From Dyella_B jejuensis (GTDB taxonomy: Bacteria > Pseudomonadota > Gammaproteobacteria > Xanthomonadales > Rhodanobacteraceae), in NCBI RefSeq assembly GCF_044904675.1, contig NZ_JADIKJ010000004.1:144247-208246 (forward strand): a stretch of 64,000 nt of DNA. The letters run 5' to 3'. The notes below the pieces were generated by a model, which searched no databases, was not told the DNA's origin, and was given only the letters and a program-made list of their open reading frames with translations. Below, piece by piece: positions 33,730-42,954 of the stretch. The translations under genes and the position numbers were made by a program. The number at the start of each line of letters is the position of its first letter. Within the stretch, counting starts at the first letter, position 1.

Positions 33730-35040
33730 TCAGAACGCAATGACAGTCTTCAATCCAAGCACCAGGGCATTGCTGTTTTTAGTCGTTCCGCCTGGATGCA
33801 CTACATACTGCAGATTCGGTCGCAGGTTGATGGACGGAAGCGGCGACCAGTTGTAGAACAGTTCCATGGCGTATTCGTAGCCATCCTGCACCGGCACGGC
33901 GGCATGCGGATTGAGCTGGTTATAGAGACGCTGGTAGGCAGCCAGATACGTGCTGCCGTGGGTGGCGCCCAGCGCCACACCGAGCATGTCGTTCGCGCGG
34001 TTAAACGGTGCCTTGTATTCCGCGCCCACGGCAAATTGCCGATCGGTGGGCGAGGTGCGGGCATCCGTCATGGTGGCGTTGAGGAACACGTTTACGCCGC
34101 CGCCGTTCGCATCGCCGCTGATCTGCTGCTGCAGGCCAAGATAGCCGCCATAGCGCGAGCGATCCTGCAGCGGGGGCTCGCCGGTGGCTGCGATCGGCTG
34201 CCGGCTCGCGTCGTAATAAAGATCGGAACCGCCGGCGTTGTTGTACCAGCTGCCGAGCTTGTAGCTGCCCGGCAATCCGTTGACAGTCGGCGTCCAGCCG
34301 AATTCAAGCGGGACCAGCACGCCGGTGGTGCCGCCCGGAAAATTGAGTTTCCAGCCGTTGGCTTCGGCCCACTCGTCATCGATGTATTTGGGATTGAGCT
34401 GGTACGCGCCGAGTTTTACGTAAGTCTGCCCGGTCGTGTTCCACTGCAGCCAGGTCGCCCACTGGCTGGTCGGCCAGTTGATCCAGTAATCGCCGGCGAT
34501 ATTGCCGGGCGGCGAACCGCAGAAAGTAAGGTTCTGGAAATCGCAGGAGAAACTGTCGAAATCCGAACCCACCGGCAAGCGGCCGATGCTCCACGCCAGC
34601 TTGCCGTCGAAGAATTTCTGGGTGAGGGCGAACAGGGTCAGGTGCCAGGTCTGCCCGCGTCCGTACACTTCCTGCACTTGCTGGTATACGCCGAGGTCGG
34701 CATCCGCAGTGAGATTGCGGCCGTTGCGGTCGGTAACGGCAATCTGCACGGCGCTGCCTTTCCATCCCCAGATTTTGTCGAGGTCGAAGGTGGCGCCGGC
34801 GCTCCATTGGTCGGTGTAGCGGGTGAGCTGGCGCGTGCCGCCATCCATGTTGTGTGCAATCTCGCTGGTGTAGCCGAAATCGAACCGGATGCCCCGCTCG
34901 GCCAGTTGCGTGCGCTCGCCCTGCCAGTCGCCAAACAGGTAGGGACTATCGGCCGCATGGGCCGGGCAGCTGGCCGCGATGGCCAGCGAGAGGGCGTAAC
35001 CGAAGGTTCGGCGGCGGCTTCCTTGCGGCTTCTTTTCCAA
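33730..35040 (-). CDS. OprB-family carbohydrate porin
   Basis: Outer-membrane porin of 436 residues related to OprB, which passes sugars across the outer membrane. It has a signal peptide ending SCPAHA, then YLFGDWQGERTQLAERGIRFDFGY, split here as the family start FGDWQG...RGIRFDFGYTSE. Amphipathic beta strands repeat throughout, and it ends in Phe after the last strand (GLKTVIAF), as expected of outer-membrane barrels. No sugar-transport operon is adjacent, so the substrate cannot be told. The TetR gene upstream runs in the same direction, 159 bases away. Confidence 0.9.
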   Translation of the reverse strand: MEKKPQGSRRRTFGYALSLAIAASCPAHAADSPYLFGDWQGERTQLAERGIRFDFGYTSEIAHNMDGGTRQLTRYTDQWSAGATFDLDKIWGWKGSAVQIAVTDRNGRNLTADADLGVYQQVQEVYGRGQTWHLTLFALTQKFFDGKLAWSIGRLPVGSDFDSFSCDFQNLTFCGSPPGNIAGDYWINWPTSQWATWLQWNTTGQTYVKLGAYQLNPKYIDDEWAEANGWKLNFPGGTTGVLVPLEFGWTPTVNGLPGSYKLGSWYNNAGGSDLYYDASRQPIAATGEPPLQDRSRYGGYLGLQQQISGDANGGGVNVFLNATMTDARTSPTDRQFAVGAEYKAPFNRANDMLGVALGATHGSTYLAAYQRLYNQLNPHAAVPVQDGYEYAMELFYNWSPLPSINLRPNLQYVVHPGGTTKNSNALVLGLKTVIAF

Positions 35041-35199
35041 GTCGAAACTCCATGTCGGTCATCCGTATCGGCGGTACCGATACGGGCGAAGCATTGCTCA
35101 TGCCCGCGAGCCAGAGGCGAATACGTCATGAACCTTCCGCCATGCCGCCAGCGCGCGTCGTTGCAGGTGCTTGCCTCGGGTGCCTGGCGCATGCCGGGA

Positions 35200-35892
35200 C
35201 TAGGGGCTGACGCCTTGCGAGAGTATCGCGACAGCGTGCCGGGCGATGTCCGCCGGGCTCAATTTGCGTTGTAAGGCATCGGCGCGCGTGTTCCATGCCT
35301 TGGACGCCACCAGCGGTACGATCGTCAAGCCGAAGATCGTGATGAACAGCAGGTACGGTTCGAATTGGGGATTGAGCTTGCCTTCCTTTTGCCAATGCCT
35401 GATGCAGTCGATGGCCGACTTCATGTGCAGGTTGCCATGGCGCTTGACGATGCGCTCGCGCAACGTGCCGCTGTCGCTGATGATCTCGCGCATCCAGAAG
35501 GCGGGAAACCACGGACATTCGGTGGCGGTCTGCATCAGGCGTTCCACCAGCTGCGTAATGACCGTCACCGGATCGCCGGCATGCATGTCGAATACTTTGC
35601 CGATGGCTTCGCGTCGCGGCTGGATGCGTTCGTCGATCAGCACGTCGAGCAATTGGTCGCGCGTCTTGAAATAGTAGTGGAGCATGGCCGGCGTGACCCC
35701 CGCGGCGCGCGCGATCGCCGAAAGCGGTGTCTCCATGACGCCCTGCCGGGCGAACAGGGTCAAGGCGGTATCCAGCAGCCGGTTGCGTTGCTCCAGTCCG
35801 TTGGACGCGCCGGTCGGGCGCCCTGGGCGGCGTGCTTTTTTGGGCCGGGGCGTGGGTTTGCCTGAGGAAGGTTGGTCGGCGTGGTGCGCCAT
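35200..35892 (-). CDS. TetR-family transcriptional regulator
   Basis: A 230-residue TetR regulator. A basic N-terminal extension (PRPKKARRPGRPTG) precedes the helix-turn-helix (LLDTALTLFARQGVMETPLS, then IARAAGVTPAMLHYYFKTRD). The C-terminal ligand domain includes a hydrophobic segment LLFITIFGLTIVPLVASKAW. It is divergent from the DHA2 MFS gene across an 80-base gap with an AT-rich dyad, the usual layout of an efflux pump and its repressor. The ligand is probably a pump substrate (inference). Confidence 0.92.
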   Translation of the reverse strand: MAHHADQPSSGKPTPRPKKARRPGRPTGASNGLEQRNRLLDTALTLFARQGVMETPLSAIARAAGVTPAMLHYYFKTRDQLLDVLIDERIQPRREAIGKVFDMHAGDPVTVITQLVERLMQTATECPWFPAFWMREIISDSGTLRERIVKRHGNLHMKSAIDCIRHWQKEGKLNPQFEPYLLFITIFGLTIVPLVASKAWNTRADALQRKLSPADIARHAVAILSQGVSP

Positions 35893-35933
35893 GTGTGTCG
35901 GGCCCGTTGACTGAACTGCGCGGTGCCGGCTAT

Positions 35934-35951
35934 ATTAATCAACTCATTAAT
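35934..35951. promoter_or_regulatory. candidate TetR operator
   Basis: ATTAAT (35934-35939) and ATTAAT (35946-35951) are self-complementary half-sites 6 bases apart in an AT-rich island. They lie inside the 80-base gap between the divergent TetR and MFS genes. The pattern suits a TetR dimer site overlapping one or both promoters. Confidence 0.5.
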
Positions 35952-35972
35952 TAATTTCAACGGACCGGCAGC

Positions 35973-37514
35973 GTGAGCGTCGATACTTCCATGCATACCC
36001 AAAGCGCTGGCGCAGCCGAACCAGCTCGCGCGCCGGCGGATAGCCGCGAGCATCCTCCAGTGCGCCTGCTCTTTTCCGCCTTGCTATTGGTCATGTTGCT
36101 GGCAGCCCTGGACCAGACCATCGTGTCCACCGCGCTGCCCACCATCGTGGGCGAACTGGGTGGATTGGAAAATCTCTCCTGGGTGGTAACGGCTTATTTG
36201 CTTACCTCGACCATCGTGCTGCCGCTCTATGGCAAGTTCGGCGATCTGTATGGCAGGAAGATCGTGCTGCAGGCGGCGATCGTGCTGTTCCTGGTTGGCT
36301 CGGCGCTGTGCGGGCTGGCGCAGAACATGACGCAATTGATCCTGATGCGGGCCTTGCAGGGCCTGGGTGGTGGCGGCCTGATGGTGGTCACGATGGCGGT
36401 GATCGGCGACGTGATCGCGCCGGCGGAACGTGGCCGCTTCCAGGGCATGTTCGGCGCCATCTTCGGGCTGGCGACGGTGATCGGCCCGCTGATCGGCGGT
36501 TTCCTGGTCGAGCATTTGTCGTGGCGCTGGATTTTCTACATCAACCTGCCACTGGGCATCCTGGCGTTGTCGGTGATCAGCGCCGTGTTCAAGCCGCATA
36601 CCGCGCAGGTAAAACACCAGATCGACTACATGGGCGCCGGGTTCCTGGCCGTCGCGCTGACCTGCATCGTGCTGTTCACCACGCAGGGCGGCGTGACCTT
36701 GCCGTGGTCATCGTCGCAATTGTGGTTCACGCTGGCGTTCGGGCTGGTGGCGCTGGTCGGTTTCCTCTATGAGGAGCGGCATGCGCCCGAGCCGATCATT
36801 CCGCTTGAGTTGTTCAAGCAGCGCACCTTCCTGGTGTGCTGCCTGGTTGGTTTCATCGTCGGCACATCGCTGTTCGGCTCGATGACGTTCCTGCCGCTGT
36901 ACCTGCAAGTAGTCAAGAATTCCACGCCTTCGGAAGCCGGCATGCAGCTTTTGCCGATGATGTGCGGGATCACGATCAGCTCGATCACCAGTGGCCGCAT
37001 CATCAGCCGCATCGGGCGCTACCGCATCTTTCCCATCCTCGGCACCTTCCTGGCGTTCATTGCGATGGGCTTGCTGGGCACGCTCGACAACACGACGCCG
37101 CTGGCATACCTGTATCTGTATATCGGCCTGCTTGGCCTGGGGTTGGGCATGGTGATGCAGGTGCTGATCCTGGCCGTGCAGAACAGCGTGCATTTCAAGC
37201 ATATCGGCGTGGCGACTTCCGGCGCCACGTTGTTCCGTTCCATTGGCGGCTCGATCGGCGTGGCGGCATTCGGCGCCATGTTCACGAATGGATTGCACGC
37301 GCGTCTCGCTGCCACGATTCCGCCTGGCACGATCCTGCCGCATTCGCTGGGGCCGCATAGCGTGCACCAACTGCCCGACGCCGTGCGCACCGTTTACCTG
37401 CAGGCATTCGGAGACGCCTTGCATTGGGTATATGTCGTTGCTGCCTGCGTGATCGTGCTGGCGTTTTTGTTGACCTGGCTGCTGCAGGACGTACCGCTGC
37501 GCAAGCGGCACTGA
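35973..37514 (+). CDS. DHA2-family MFS efflux transporter (EmrB-like)
   Basis: Proton-driven multidrug exporter of 513 residues with about 14 transmembrane helices, the DHA2 layout. Motifs include LDQTIVSTALPTIVGELG in helix 1 (motif D1), GKFGDLYGRK (motif A) between helices 2 and 3, and LMRALQGLGGGGLM near helix 4. FGLATVIGPLIGGFLVEH in helix 5 is motif C, the antiporter signature. The start is a GTG at 35973; an ATG at 35991 is an alternative. No EmrA-type membrane-fusion partner is adjacent. Likely repressed by the divergent TetR protein. Confidence 0.92.
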   Translation: MSVDTSMHTQSAGAAEPARAPADSREHPPVRLLFSALLLVMLLAALDQTIVSTALPTIVGELGGLENLSWVVTAYLLTSTIVLPLYGKFGDLYGRKIVLQAAIVLFLVGSALCGLAQNMTQLILMRALQGLGGGGLMVVTMAVIGDVIAPAERGRFQGMFGAIFGLATVIGPLIGGFLVEHLSWRWIFYINLPLGILALSVISAVFKPHTAQVKHQIDYMGAGFLAVALTCIVLFTTQGGVTLPWSSSQLWFTLAFGLVALVGFLYEERHAPEPIIPLELFKQRTFLVCCLVGFIVGTSLFGSMTFLPLYLQVVKNSTPSEAGMQLLPMMCGITISSITSGRIISRIGRYRIFPILGTFLAFIAMGLLGTLDNTTPLAYLYLYIGLLGLGLGMVMQVLILAVQNSVHFKHIGVATSGATLFRSIGGSIGVAAFGAMFTNGLHARLAATIPPGTILPHSLGPHSVHQLPDAVRTVYLQAFGDALHWVYVVAACVIVLAFLLTWLLQDVPLRKRH

Positions 37515-37546
37515 GGCATGGCATGGGAGCATCGGCGATTACGCCG

Positions 37547-37570
37547 ACACCGGTCCGATGCGGCCGGTGT
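37547..37570. terminator. hairpin between convergent MFS and rluF genes
   Basis: ACACCGG (37547-37553) pairs with CCGGTGT (37564-37570) over a 10-base loop. A second short stem TCGGCG/CGCCGA lies at 37532-37547. Neither has a T-run. Positioned in the 55-base gap between convergent stops. Confidence 0.4.
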
Positions 37571-38289
37571 TACCACTCGCTGCGCTGGGGCAGCAGTCCC
37601 TTCAGCTCCACGTCGGTCAGGTTGCGCCACTGGCCGGGCTTCAAATGGCCGAGCTTCACATTGATGATGCGCACGCGGCGCAGCTGCGTCACACGGTAGC
37701 CGAAGGCCGCCGCCATCAGGCGGATCTGCCGGTTGAGGCCCTGCGTCAGCACGATGGCGAAACCGAACTTGGCGATCTTGCGCGTGCGGCACGGCTTGGT
37801 CATCTGCCCATGGATACGCACGCCCCGCGCCATGCCGATAAGGAACTCATCGGTAACCGGCTTGTTCACGGCCACCAGATATTCCTTTTCGTGGTGATTC
37901 TCCGCCCGCAGGATCTCGTTGACGATGTCGCCATTGCTGGTCAGCAGGATCAGTCCTTCGGAGTCCTTGTCCAGGCGCCCGATCGGAAAGATGCGCTCCT
38001 GGTGATCGACGAATTCGATGATATTGCCGCTCACGCTCGGGTCGGTGGTGCAGGTGATGCCGACCGGCTTGTTCAACGCGATGTATACGCCGCGCTTGGC
38101 GGCCGGCGTGCTGGCCAGGATGCGCGGCTTGACGATTTCGCCGTCCACACGCACCTCGTCACCCTCCAGCGCCTTGGCGCCGGTGGTGACGGGTTCCCCG
38201 TTGATGGTGACGCGGCCGGCCAGCAGCAGTTCATCCGCCTCGCGACGGGAGCACAACCCAGCCTCGCTGATGTATTTATTGACGCGCAT
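37570..38289 (-). CDS. rluF: 23S rRNA pseudouridine synthase RluF
   Basis: A 239-residue RsuA-family enzyme. The N-terminal S4 RNA-binding domain (MRVNKYISEAGLCSRREADE) precedes the synthase domain. The catalytic Asp lies in IGRLDKDSEGLILLT near residue 104, and the sequence continues with ILRAENHHEKEYLV and QGLNRQIRLMAAAFGY. These match E. coli RluF (U2604 of 23S rRNA) closely, including HEKEYLV. It ends convergent with the MFS gene and is followed upstream on the same strand by an ABC exporter. Confidence 0.93.
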   Translation of the reverse strand: MRVNKYISEAGLCSRREADELLLAGRVTINGEPVTTGAKALEGDEVRVDGEIVKPRILASTPAAKRGVYIALNKPVGITCTTDPSVSGNIIEFVDHQERIFPIGRLDKDSEGLILLTSNGDIVNEILRAENHHEKEYLVAVNKPVTDEFLIGMARGVRIHGQMTKPCRTRKIAKFGFAIVLTQGLNRQIRLMAAAFGYRVTQLRRVRIINVKLGHLKPGQWRNLTDVELKGLLPQRSEW

Positions 38290-38346
38290 ACGATCCGCCC
38301 GATATTGCCAGTCAATCCAGCCGAACGCGGAACGACGCTGCGGCCA

Positions 38347-39126
38347 TCACGAACGCAGGCCGACGCCGCGGTGGAGCAGGCTGAGCGCCAGCCACGACAG
38401 TCCGACCACGAAGACGAGCATGACGCCGAACGCTACGCCGATCTGCACGTCGCTGATGCCAAGCACGCCGAAGCGAAATGCGTTGACCATATAAAGAATC
38501 GGATTGACGCGGGAGATGGCCTGCCACGGTTCGCTCAGCATGTTCACCGAATAGAACACGCCGCCAAGGTAGGTCAAAGGGGTGAGCACGAAGGTCGGCA
38601 CCAGCGCGATATCGTCGAACTTTTTCGCGTACACCGCATTGACGAAGCCAGCCAGCGAAAAGATGGTGGCGCCGAACAGCACCGACAGGACGGTGATCAG
38701 CGGATGGGCAAGGTGCAGCTTGGTGAAAAACATCGCGATCAGCAGCACCAGCACGCCGACCACCAGGCCGCGCGCCACCGCGCCGGTCACGTAGCCGAGC
38801 AGGATCACCCAGTTCGACATCGGCGACACCAGCATTTCCTCCACCGAGCGCTGGAACTTCGCGCCGAAGAACGAACTGGAGATATTGCCGTAGCTGTTGG
38901 TGATGATGCTCATCATCACCAGGCCGGGCACGATGTATTGCATATAGCTGAATCCGCCCTGGATCGTGCCGATGCGGCTGCCGATCAACTTGCCGAAGAT
39001 CACGAAGTACAGCGTCATGGTGATCGCGGGCGGGATCAGCGTCTGCGTCCAGATGCGCATGATGCGTACGATTTCGCGGCGCACGATGGTGTGCAGGGCG
39101 ACGAGGTTGCCGGACATATGGCTCAT
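38347..39126 (-). CDS. ABC-2 type permease (YadH-like)
   Basis: A 259-residue inner-membrane permease with six predicted transmembrane helices. It includes LIPPAITMTLYFVIFGKLIG, GFSYMQYIVPGLVMMSIITN and the ABC-2 signature region around MLVSPMSNWVILLGYVTGAV. The C-terminal PLTYLGGVFYSVNML and VNPILYMVNAFRFG are typical of the YadH/NodJ branch. The ATG at 39124-39126 overlaps the ATPase stop by 4 bases, so the two are translated together. The cargo is unknown. Confidence 0.9.
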   Translation of the reverse strand: MSHMSGNLVALHTIVRREIVRIMRIWTQTLIPPAITMTLYFVIFGKLIGSRIGTIQGGFSYMQYIVPGLVMMSIITNSYGNISSSFFGAKFQRSVEEMLVSPMSNWVILLGYVTGAVARGLVVGVLVLLIAMFFTKLHLAHPLITVLSVLFGATIFSLAGFVNAVYAKKFDDIALVPTFVLTPLTYLGGVFYSVNMLSEPWQAISRVNPILYMVNAFRFGVLGISDVQIGVAFGVMLVFVVGLSWLALSLLHRGVGLRS

Positions 39127-40070
39127 GCCACCTTCTCCTTGGGTTCCTGGCGTCCGTTCTCCACCAGGCGTACGAACAGTTCTTCCAGGCGATTGGTCTT
39201 GTTGCGCATCGAGGTCACGCTGATGCCATATGCGCTGAAGGTTTCGAATAGCGTGTTCAAGGCTTGCGTGCGCGGCATTTCGGCTTCCAGTGTGTGTTCG
39301 TCGACGCGGCGGAAGGTGATGCCGGGCAGCGTGGGCAGCAGGTTGGGCAGGTTGGTCACGTCGAACACGAAGGTTTCCACATCCAGCTTCGACAGCAGCA
39401 GTTTCATGGTGGTGTTCTCCACGATGGTGCCGTGGTCGATGATCGCGATGTTGCGGCACAGCTGCTCGGCTTCCTCCAGATAGTGCGTGGTGAGGATCAC
39501 CGTGGTACCGGCCGCGTTGATGCCGCTGATGAACTGCCACATCGAACGGCGTATCTCGATATCCACGCCTGCGGTCGGTTCGTCCAGGATCAGCAGGCGC
39601 GGTTCGTTCATCATCGCGCGGGCGATCATCAGGCGGCGCTTCATGCCGCCGGAAAGCATGCGCGCCTGGTCCTTGGCCTTGTCCCACAAGCGCAATTCCT
39701 TGAGATATTTCTCCGCGCGCTCGGCGGCGATCTTGCGCGGGATGCCGTAGAAGCCGGCTTCGTTGACGCAGATATCGAACGGGCGCTCGAACTGGTTGAA
39801 GTTCAGTTCCTGCGGCACCAGGCCGATCAGCTTCATGGCTTCGTTGCGCTGCTTGTTCACCGACACGCCGAAAATCCGCGCATCGCCTTCGGTGGAATTG
39901 ACCAGCGACGAAAGAATGCCGATCAGCGTGGATTTGCCGGCGCCGTTCGGACCCAGCAGGGCGAAGAAATCGCCAGGCTGCACCGTCAGGCTGATGCCTT
40001 TGAGAGCTTGGACACCGTTGCCATAGGTCTTGCGCAGGTTATCGACGACTAGCGCGGGAGTAGGGGACAT
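39123..40070 (-). CDS. ABC transporter ATPase (YadG-like)
   Basis: A 315-residue nucleotide-binding subunit. Walker A is GPNGAGKST near residue 40, the signature is LSGGMKRRL near 142, and Walker B is LLILDEPTAGVD, with the H-loop in TTHYLEEAE. The C-terminal extension (VETFVFDVTNLPNLLPTLPG) is shared with YadG. The ATG at 40068-40070 starts the family N-terminus MSPTPALVVDNLRKTYG; the longer open frame would overlap the divergent reductase. It pairs with the permease through a 4-base overlap. Confidence 0.92.
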   Translation of the reverse strand: MSPTPALVVDNLRKTYGNGVQALKGISLTVQPGDFFALLGPNGAGKSTLIGILSSLVNSTEGDARIFGVSVNKQRNEAMKLIGLVPQELNFNQFERPFDICVNEAGFYGIPRKIAAERAEKYLKELRLWDKAKDQARMLSGGMKRRLMIARAMMNEPRLLILDEPTAGVDIEIRRSMWQFISGINAAGTTVILTTHYLEEAEQLCRNIAIIDHGTIVENTTMKLLLSKLDVETFVFDVTNLPNLLPTLPGITFRRVDEHTLEAEMPRTQALNTLFETFSAYGISVTSMRNKTNRLEELFVRLVENGRQEPKEKVA

Positions 40071-40164
40071 GGGCTGCACCGTGGGGTTTAGCCCTTTATT
40101 ATAGCGGGCCTTGCCCCGACGACCGGTTCGGCCGGGCGCACTCACTGTTTCTTCCGGAATCCGC

Positions 40165-40911
40165 ATGGCCGACCATTTCACCCTCCGTCTTGCAGACAGC
40201 CGCATGCTTGCGCCGAGCGTGCGCCACCTGGCCTTCGAGCGGGCCGACGGGCAACCGCTGGCCTTTATCCCGGGTCAGTTCCTGCAGATCCACTTTCACT
40301 ACGACGACGGCACCGCCACCAAGCGCAGCTATTCGGTGGGCACGGTGGGCGATGGCAGCGCGCCGGTGCAGCGCATCGAGATCGCGGTGAGCTATGTCGA
40401 TGGCGGTGCGGCCACCCGGCTGCTCAGTGGCCTGGAGGTTGGTGGCACCATCGAGGCCAGTGGCCCTTACGGCCGCTTTTGCCTGCAGGAGACCGACACC
40501 CACCCGCGCTACCTGCTACTGGCGACCGGCACGGGCGTCACGCCTTATCGCGCCATGCTGCCGCAGTTCGCAAAACTGTTGGAGAAGGGCGATCGCGAAG
40601 TCGTGCTGCTGTATGGCGCGCGCAGCGAAATCGAACTGCTGTACGGCGAGGAGTTCGAAGTGTTCGCGCAAACCCATCCCGGTTTCACCTTCCACGGTTG
40701 CCTGAGCCGCCAGCCGCGCGCGGTGCCGCGTCCCGGCGATCGTTCCGGTCACGTGCAAAGCGTATTGGCGGAGCTTGGACCTTCCGCCGGCCGGGACATC
40801 GCCTATCTGTGCGGCAATCCCAACATGGTGGACGCCGCCTTCAATGCGCTGAAGGAATTCGGCCTGCCGGTGCCGCAAATCCGGCGCGAGAAATACATCT
40901 CCTCACGTTGA
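40165..40911 (+). CDS. ferredoxin/flavodoxin-NADP reductase family
   Basis: A 248-residue FAD-containing reductase with a two-domain FNR fold. The FAD motif is KRSYSVG (RxYS) near residue 53. The NADP domain carries LLATGTGVTPYRAML near 115, LLYGAR, and the C-terminal YLCGNPNMV. It most likely transfers electrons between NADPH and ferredoxin or flavodoxin. The ATG at 40165 has GGAA upstream; an earlier in-frame ATG would add 18 residues. Divergent from the ABC exporter across 94 bases. Confidence 0.88.
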   Translation: MADHFTLRLADSRMLAPSVRHLAFERADGQPLAFIPGQFLQIHFHYDDGTATKRSYSVGTVGDGSAPVQRIEIAVSYVDGGAATRLLSGLEVGGTIEASGPYGRFCLQETDTHPRYLLLATGTGVTPYRAMLPQFAKLLEKGDREVVLLYGARSEIELLYGEEFEVFAQTHPGFTFHGCLSRQPRAVPRPGDRSGHVQSVLAELGPSAGRDIAYLCGNPNMVDAAFNALKEFGLPVPQIRREKYISSR

Positions 40912-41321
40912 TCCTGGCGTCGCGCTAAAGCACGCCAAATTTTCGCCGATAGCTTTTTCGCGTAGGCACGACGCAGCGCCTCAGATCAGGCGCTGCTGCT
41001 TGCTGGACCATCGTGCGGTTTTTGCCGATGGCGCTTGGCGTCAACGGCTGGTGTGCAACGCCGATAGATCAGCAGGTTGTGTCCTTCGGCCACTGTTCAG
41101 TCGAGGTCATTGGTTTAACTGGCTGTAAAATAAAAGAAATAAAAATCGAGTCAGTCAATTTTTTAGCGACACGCAGATTTTTTGACGCCCCACTCACCCC
41201 GGTTATGTGATCTGGTTCGCAAATTCGCACGAGGCTTCGGCAAACGCTCTCAAGACCAGGGCGCCACAGCCGATGTGGCCTTCAAGCACCCGCGATCTGG
41301 TGGGCGCTGGTGGAGGGCAGT
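40912..41321. other. AT-rich intergenic region before the pilin-like gene
   Basis: A 410-base gap without a supported gene. An AT-rich block at about 41110-41170 stands out in this GC-rich window and probably holds the promoter of the pilin-like gene at 41322. No clear -35/-10 pair was chosen. Confidence 0.4.
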
Positions 41322-41708
41322 ATGCGTGGTCCGCGGTGGTTGGTATTAGCTGGTTGCGTTGCCGTGATGGTGTTCGGCTCATCGTCCGCGAGGGCGGGTG
41401 GTGGCGGAACCATCGAGGGCGGGACCATTACGTTAGTCGGTGCGATTGTCGAGCCGACTTGCAGCATCGCGACCCAATCCGCTGCGCTGAGCGCGGCCAT
41501 CGGCAAGGTAGCGGGTGGAGCGGCCACCGAGGAAGCTTGCTCCGGCCCAAGCGGCGCAGTGGCGAAGGATTCACCCGTCTACGTAGTCAGTGCGGTGTCG
41601 CTGACGGATGCGGAAGCCGACCCGGTACTCAAGTATTTCAACAACTACGTCATGGCGGGCCAGCCGCAGGCGCAACATCCCAAGCTGGTTACGCAGACCT
41701 ACGAGTAA
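41322..41708 (+). CDS. short pilin-like secreted protein
   Basis: A 128-residue exported protein (signal peptide LVLAGCVAVMVFGSSSARA). The mature part begins GGTIEGGTITLVGAIVEPTCSI, split here as GTITLVGAIVEPTC, the first strand of chaperone-usher pilins. A second cysteine follows (EEACSG), as in the pilin A/B disulfide. It ends VTQTYE, with a Tyr near the C-terminus as in pilins, but it is about 50 residues shorter than the major pilin. The ATG at 41322 has GGAGGG 4 bases upstream. It faces the end of the fimbrial operon on the other strand. It may be a minor subunit or terminator of the pilus (inference). Confidence 0.7.
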   Translation: MRGPRWLVLAGCVAVMVFGSSSARAGGGGTIEGGTITLVGAIVEPTCSIATQSAALSAAIGKVAGGAATEEACSGPSGAVAKDSPVYVVSAVSLTDAEADPVLKYFNNYVMAGQPQAQHPKLVTQTYE

Positions 41709-41853
41709 GCGGTGTACGCTTCGCGTGATCGGCTTTCGCTGGCTACACGGTTACATGTCCAGCCTTGAACGTTATCGGCCTGGTGCGCTTTTACTTTAAT
41801 CCGTCACATGGCCATGCCGTTGCAAAGCTGCGGTCGACATGGCATCGCGTCGC

Positions 41854-42954
41854 TTACTGATAGGACATCGTGAAAGTAACCGTACCGGTTACCAGGCCCG
41901 CGCTGATGGGCGTCTTCGTGACGTAGTACTGCGCGTAGTAAGGAATGGTCAAGCTGCCGTTGGGCGTGGCGCCGAGCGATTGCGCTGTGTTGAACGTAAT
42001 GGGCGCAAGGCTGCTGTTGAGGATCTGCACGCCGACGTTCTTCGCGTAACCGGTGCCGGTCGTCGGTGCGATCACACCCGTTGCCGTAGCGGGATTGGCC
42101 GTCGTCATGGTGATCGACGCGGTGGCGCCCGGCTCGCACGTCAGGGAAATATTGAATGCCGTGGTGCCGGCGGTGGCACCGGTTCCGGTGAGCGCGTCGG
42201 AGGAAACCGTAGGCAGCGTGACGGTTTTGTTCTGCGAATCGGTGCTGACCGAACAGGCCTGCAACCCCACCGCGGTACCGCCAGACAGCACGACGCCGGC
42301 ATCCAGGTTCATGCTGGTCGAGTCCTCGCTGCCGCCTGGTATGTACCACCAGAAGGGAATCAGCGTGTTGGCGTTGATCGAACCGATCGACGCTGCACTG
42401 ATGGGACCGGTCACGATGAGCTGCGCGGTGAACGCTTCGCTCACCGTTCCGGTAAAATTGCCGGTGCTTTCGTTGCTGGGTGCCACCACCGATCCCACCG
42501 GGAAGCCTGCCGTGCTGGTCGGGCCATCGTCGACATTGCCGCTCTGGCTGGTGGCTGGGGTCGGCGAGCCGGTGATCAATACACCGATGCCGGACAAGTT
42601 GGTGGCAAAAGTTATGCCCGGTCCGGCAGGCACATTGGTGCTCGCCAACGTCGCCAGATTCTGGCCGGCCTGGATCGTTGCCGTGTGGTCGGCGGTAGCC
42701 GAACTGGCGGGAAGGCCGCTACAGGTGAAGACGATGGTGCCGGAGGTGGGTGAACCCAGCAGGGTGCCGACCGTCGCCTGCGGCTCGACCGTGGTGCTCG
42801 ACAGCGCGAGCGTCAAGTTGGAAGCGGTGCAATTTGGCGCCTGGGGTCGATGGGCAGCGAACGCGAGCGGCGTCCAGCCGGCGGCGGCGGCAACCAGCAG
42901 CAGCGCGCTCAGCCATCGGGCGCGACGGGACGGGATAGGAAATCGAAGATTCAT
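41854..42954 (-). CDS. fimbrial tip adhesin / two-domain pilin
   Basis: A 366-residue exported protein, last gene of the chaperone-usher operon. A signal peptide ends PLAFAA. An N-terminal receptor-type domain (about 30-200) precedes a C-terminal pilin domain with the cysteine pair (LQACSVST, SLTCEPGA), KNVGVQILN and a final strand VTGTVTFTMSYQ with the penultimate-region tyrosine. This two-domain layout and terminal position fit a tip adhesin. The ATG overlaps the usher stop by 4 bases. The ligand is unknown. Confidence 0.85.
   Translation of the reverse strand: MNLRFPIPSRRARWLSALLLVAAAAGWTPLAFAAHRPQAPNCTASNLTLALSSTTVEPQATVGTLLGSPTSGTIVFTCSGLPASSATADHTATIQAGQNLATLASTNVPAGPGITFATNLSGIGVLITGSPTPATSQSGNVDDGPTSTAGFPVGSVVAPSNESTGNFTGTVSEAFTAQLIVTGPISAASIGSINANTLIPFWWYIPGGSEDSTSMNLDAGVVLSGGTAVGLQACSVSTDSQNKTVTLPTVSSDALTGTGATAGTTAFNISLTCEPGATASITMTTANPATATGVIAPTTGTGYAKNVGVQILNSSLAPITFNTAQSLGATPNGSLTIPYYAQYYVTKTPISAGLVTGTVTFTMSYQ

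Noticed and set aside
33540..33740. Possible transposase remnant
   Set aside because: The composition is odd, but I could not identify transposase motifs or inverted repeat ends.
37558..39483. Long plus-strand open frame (641 codons)
   Set aside because: It lies across rluF and the ABC exporter on the other strand and is His/Asp/Ala-rich in the way antisense frames of GC-rich genes are.
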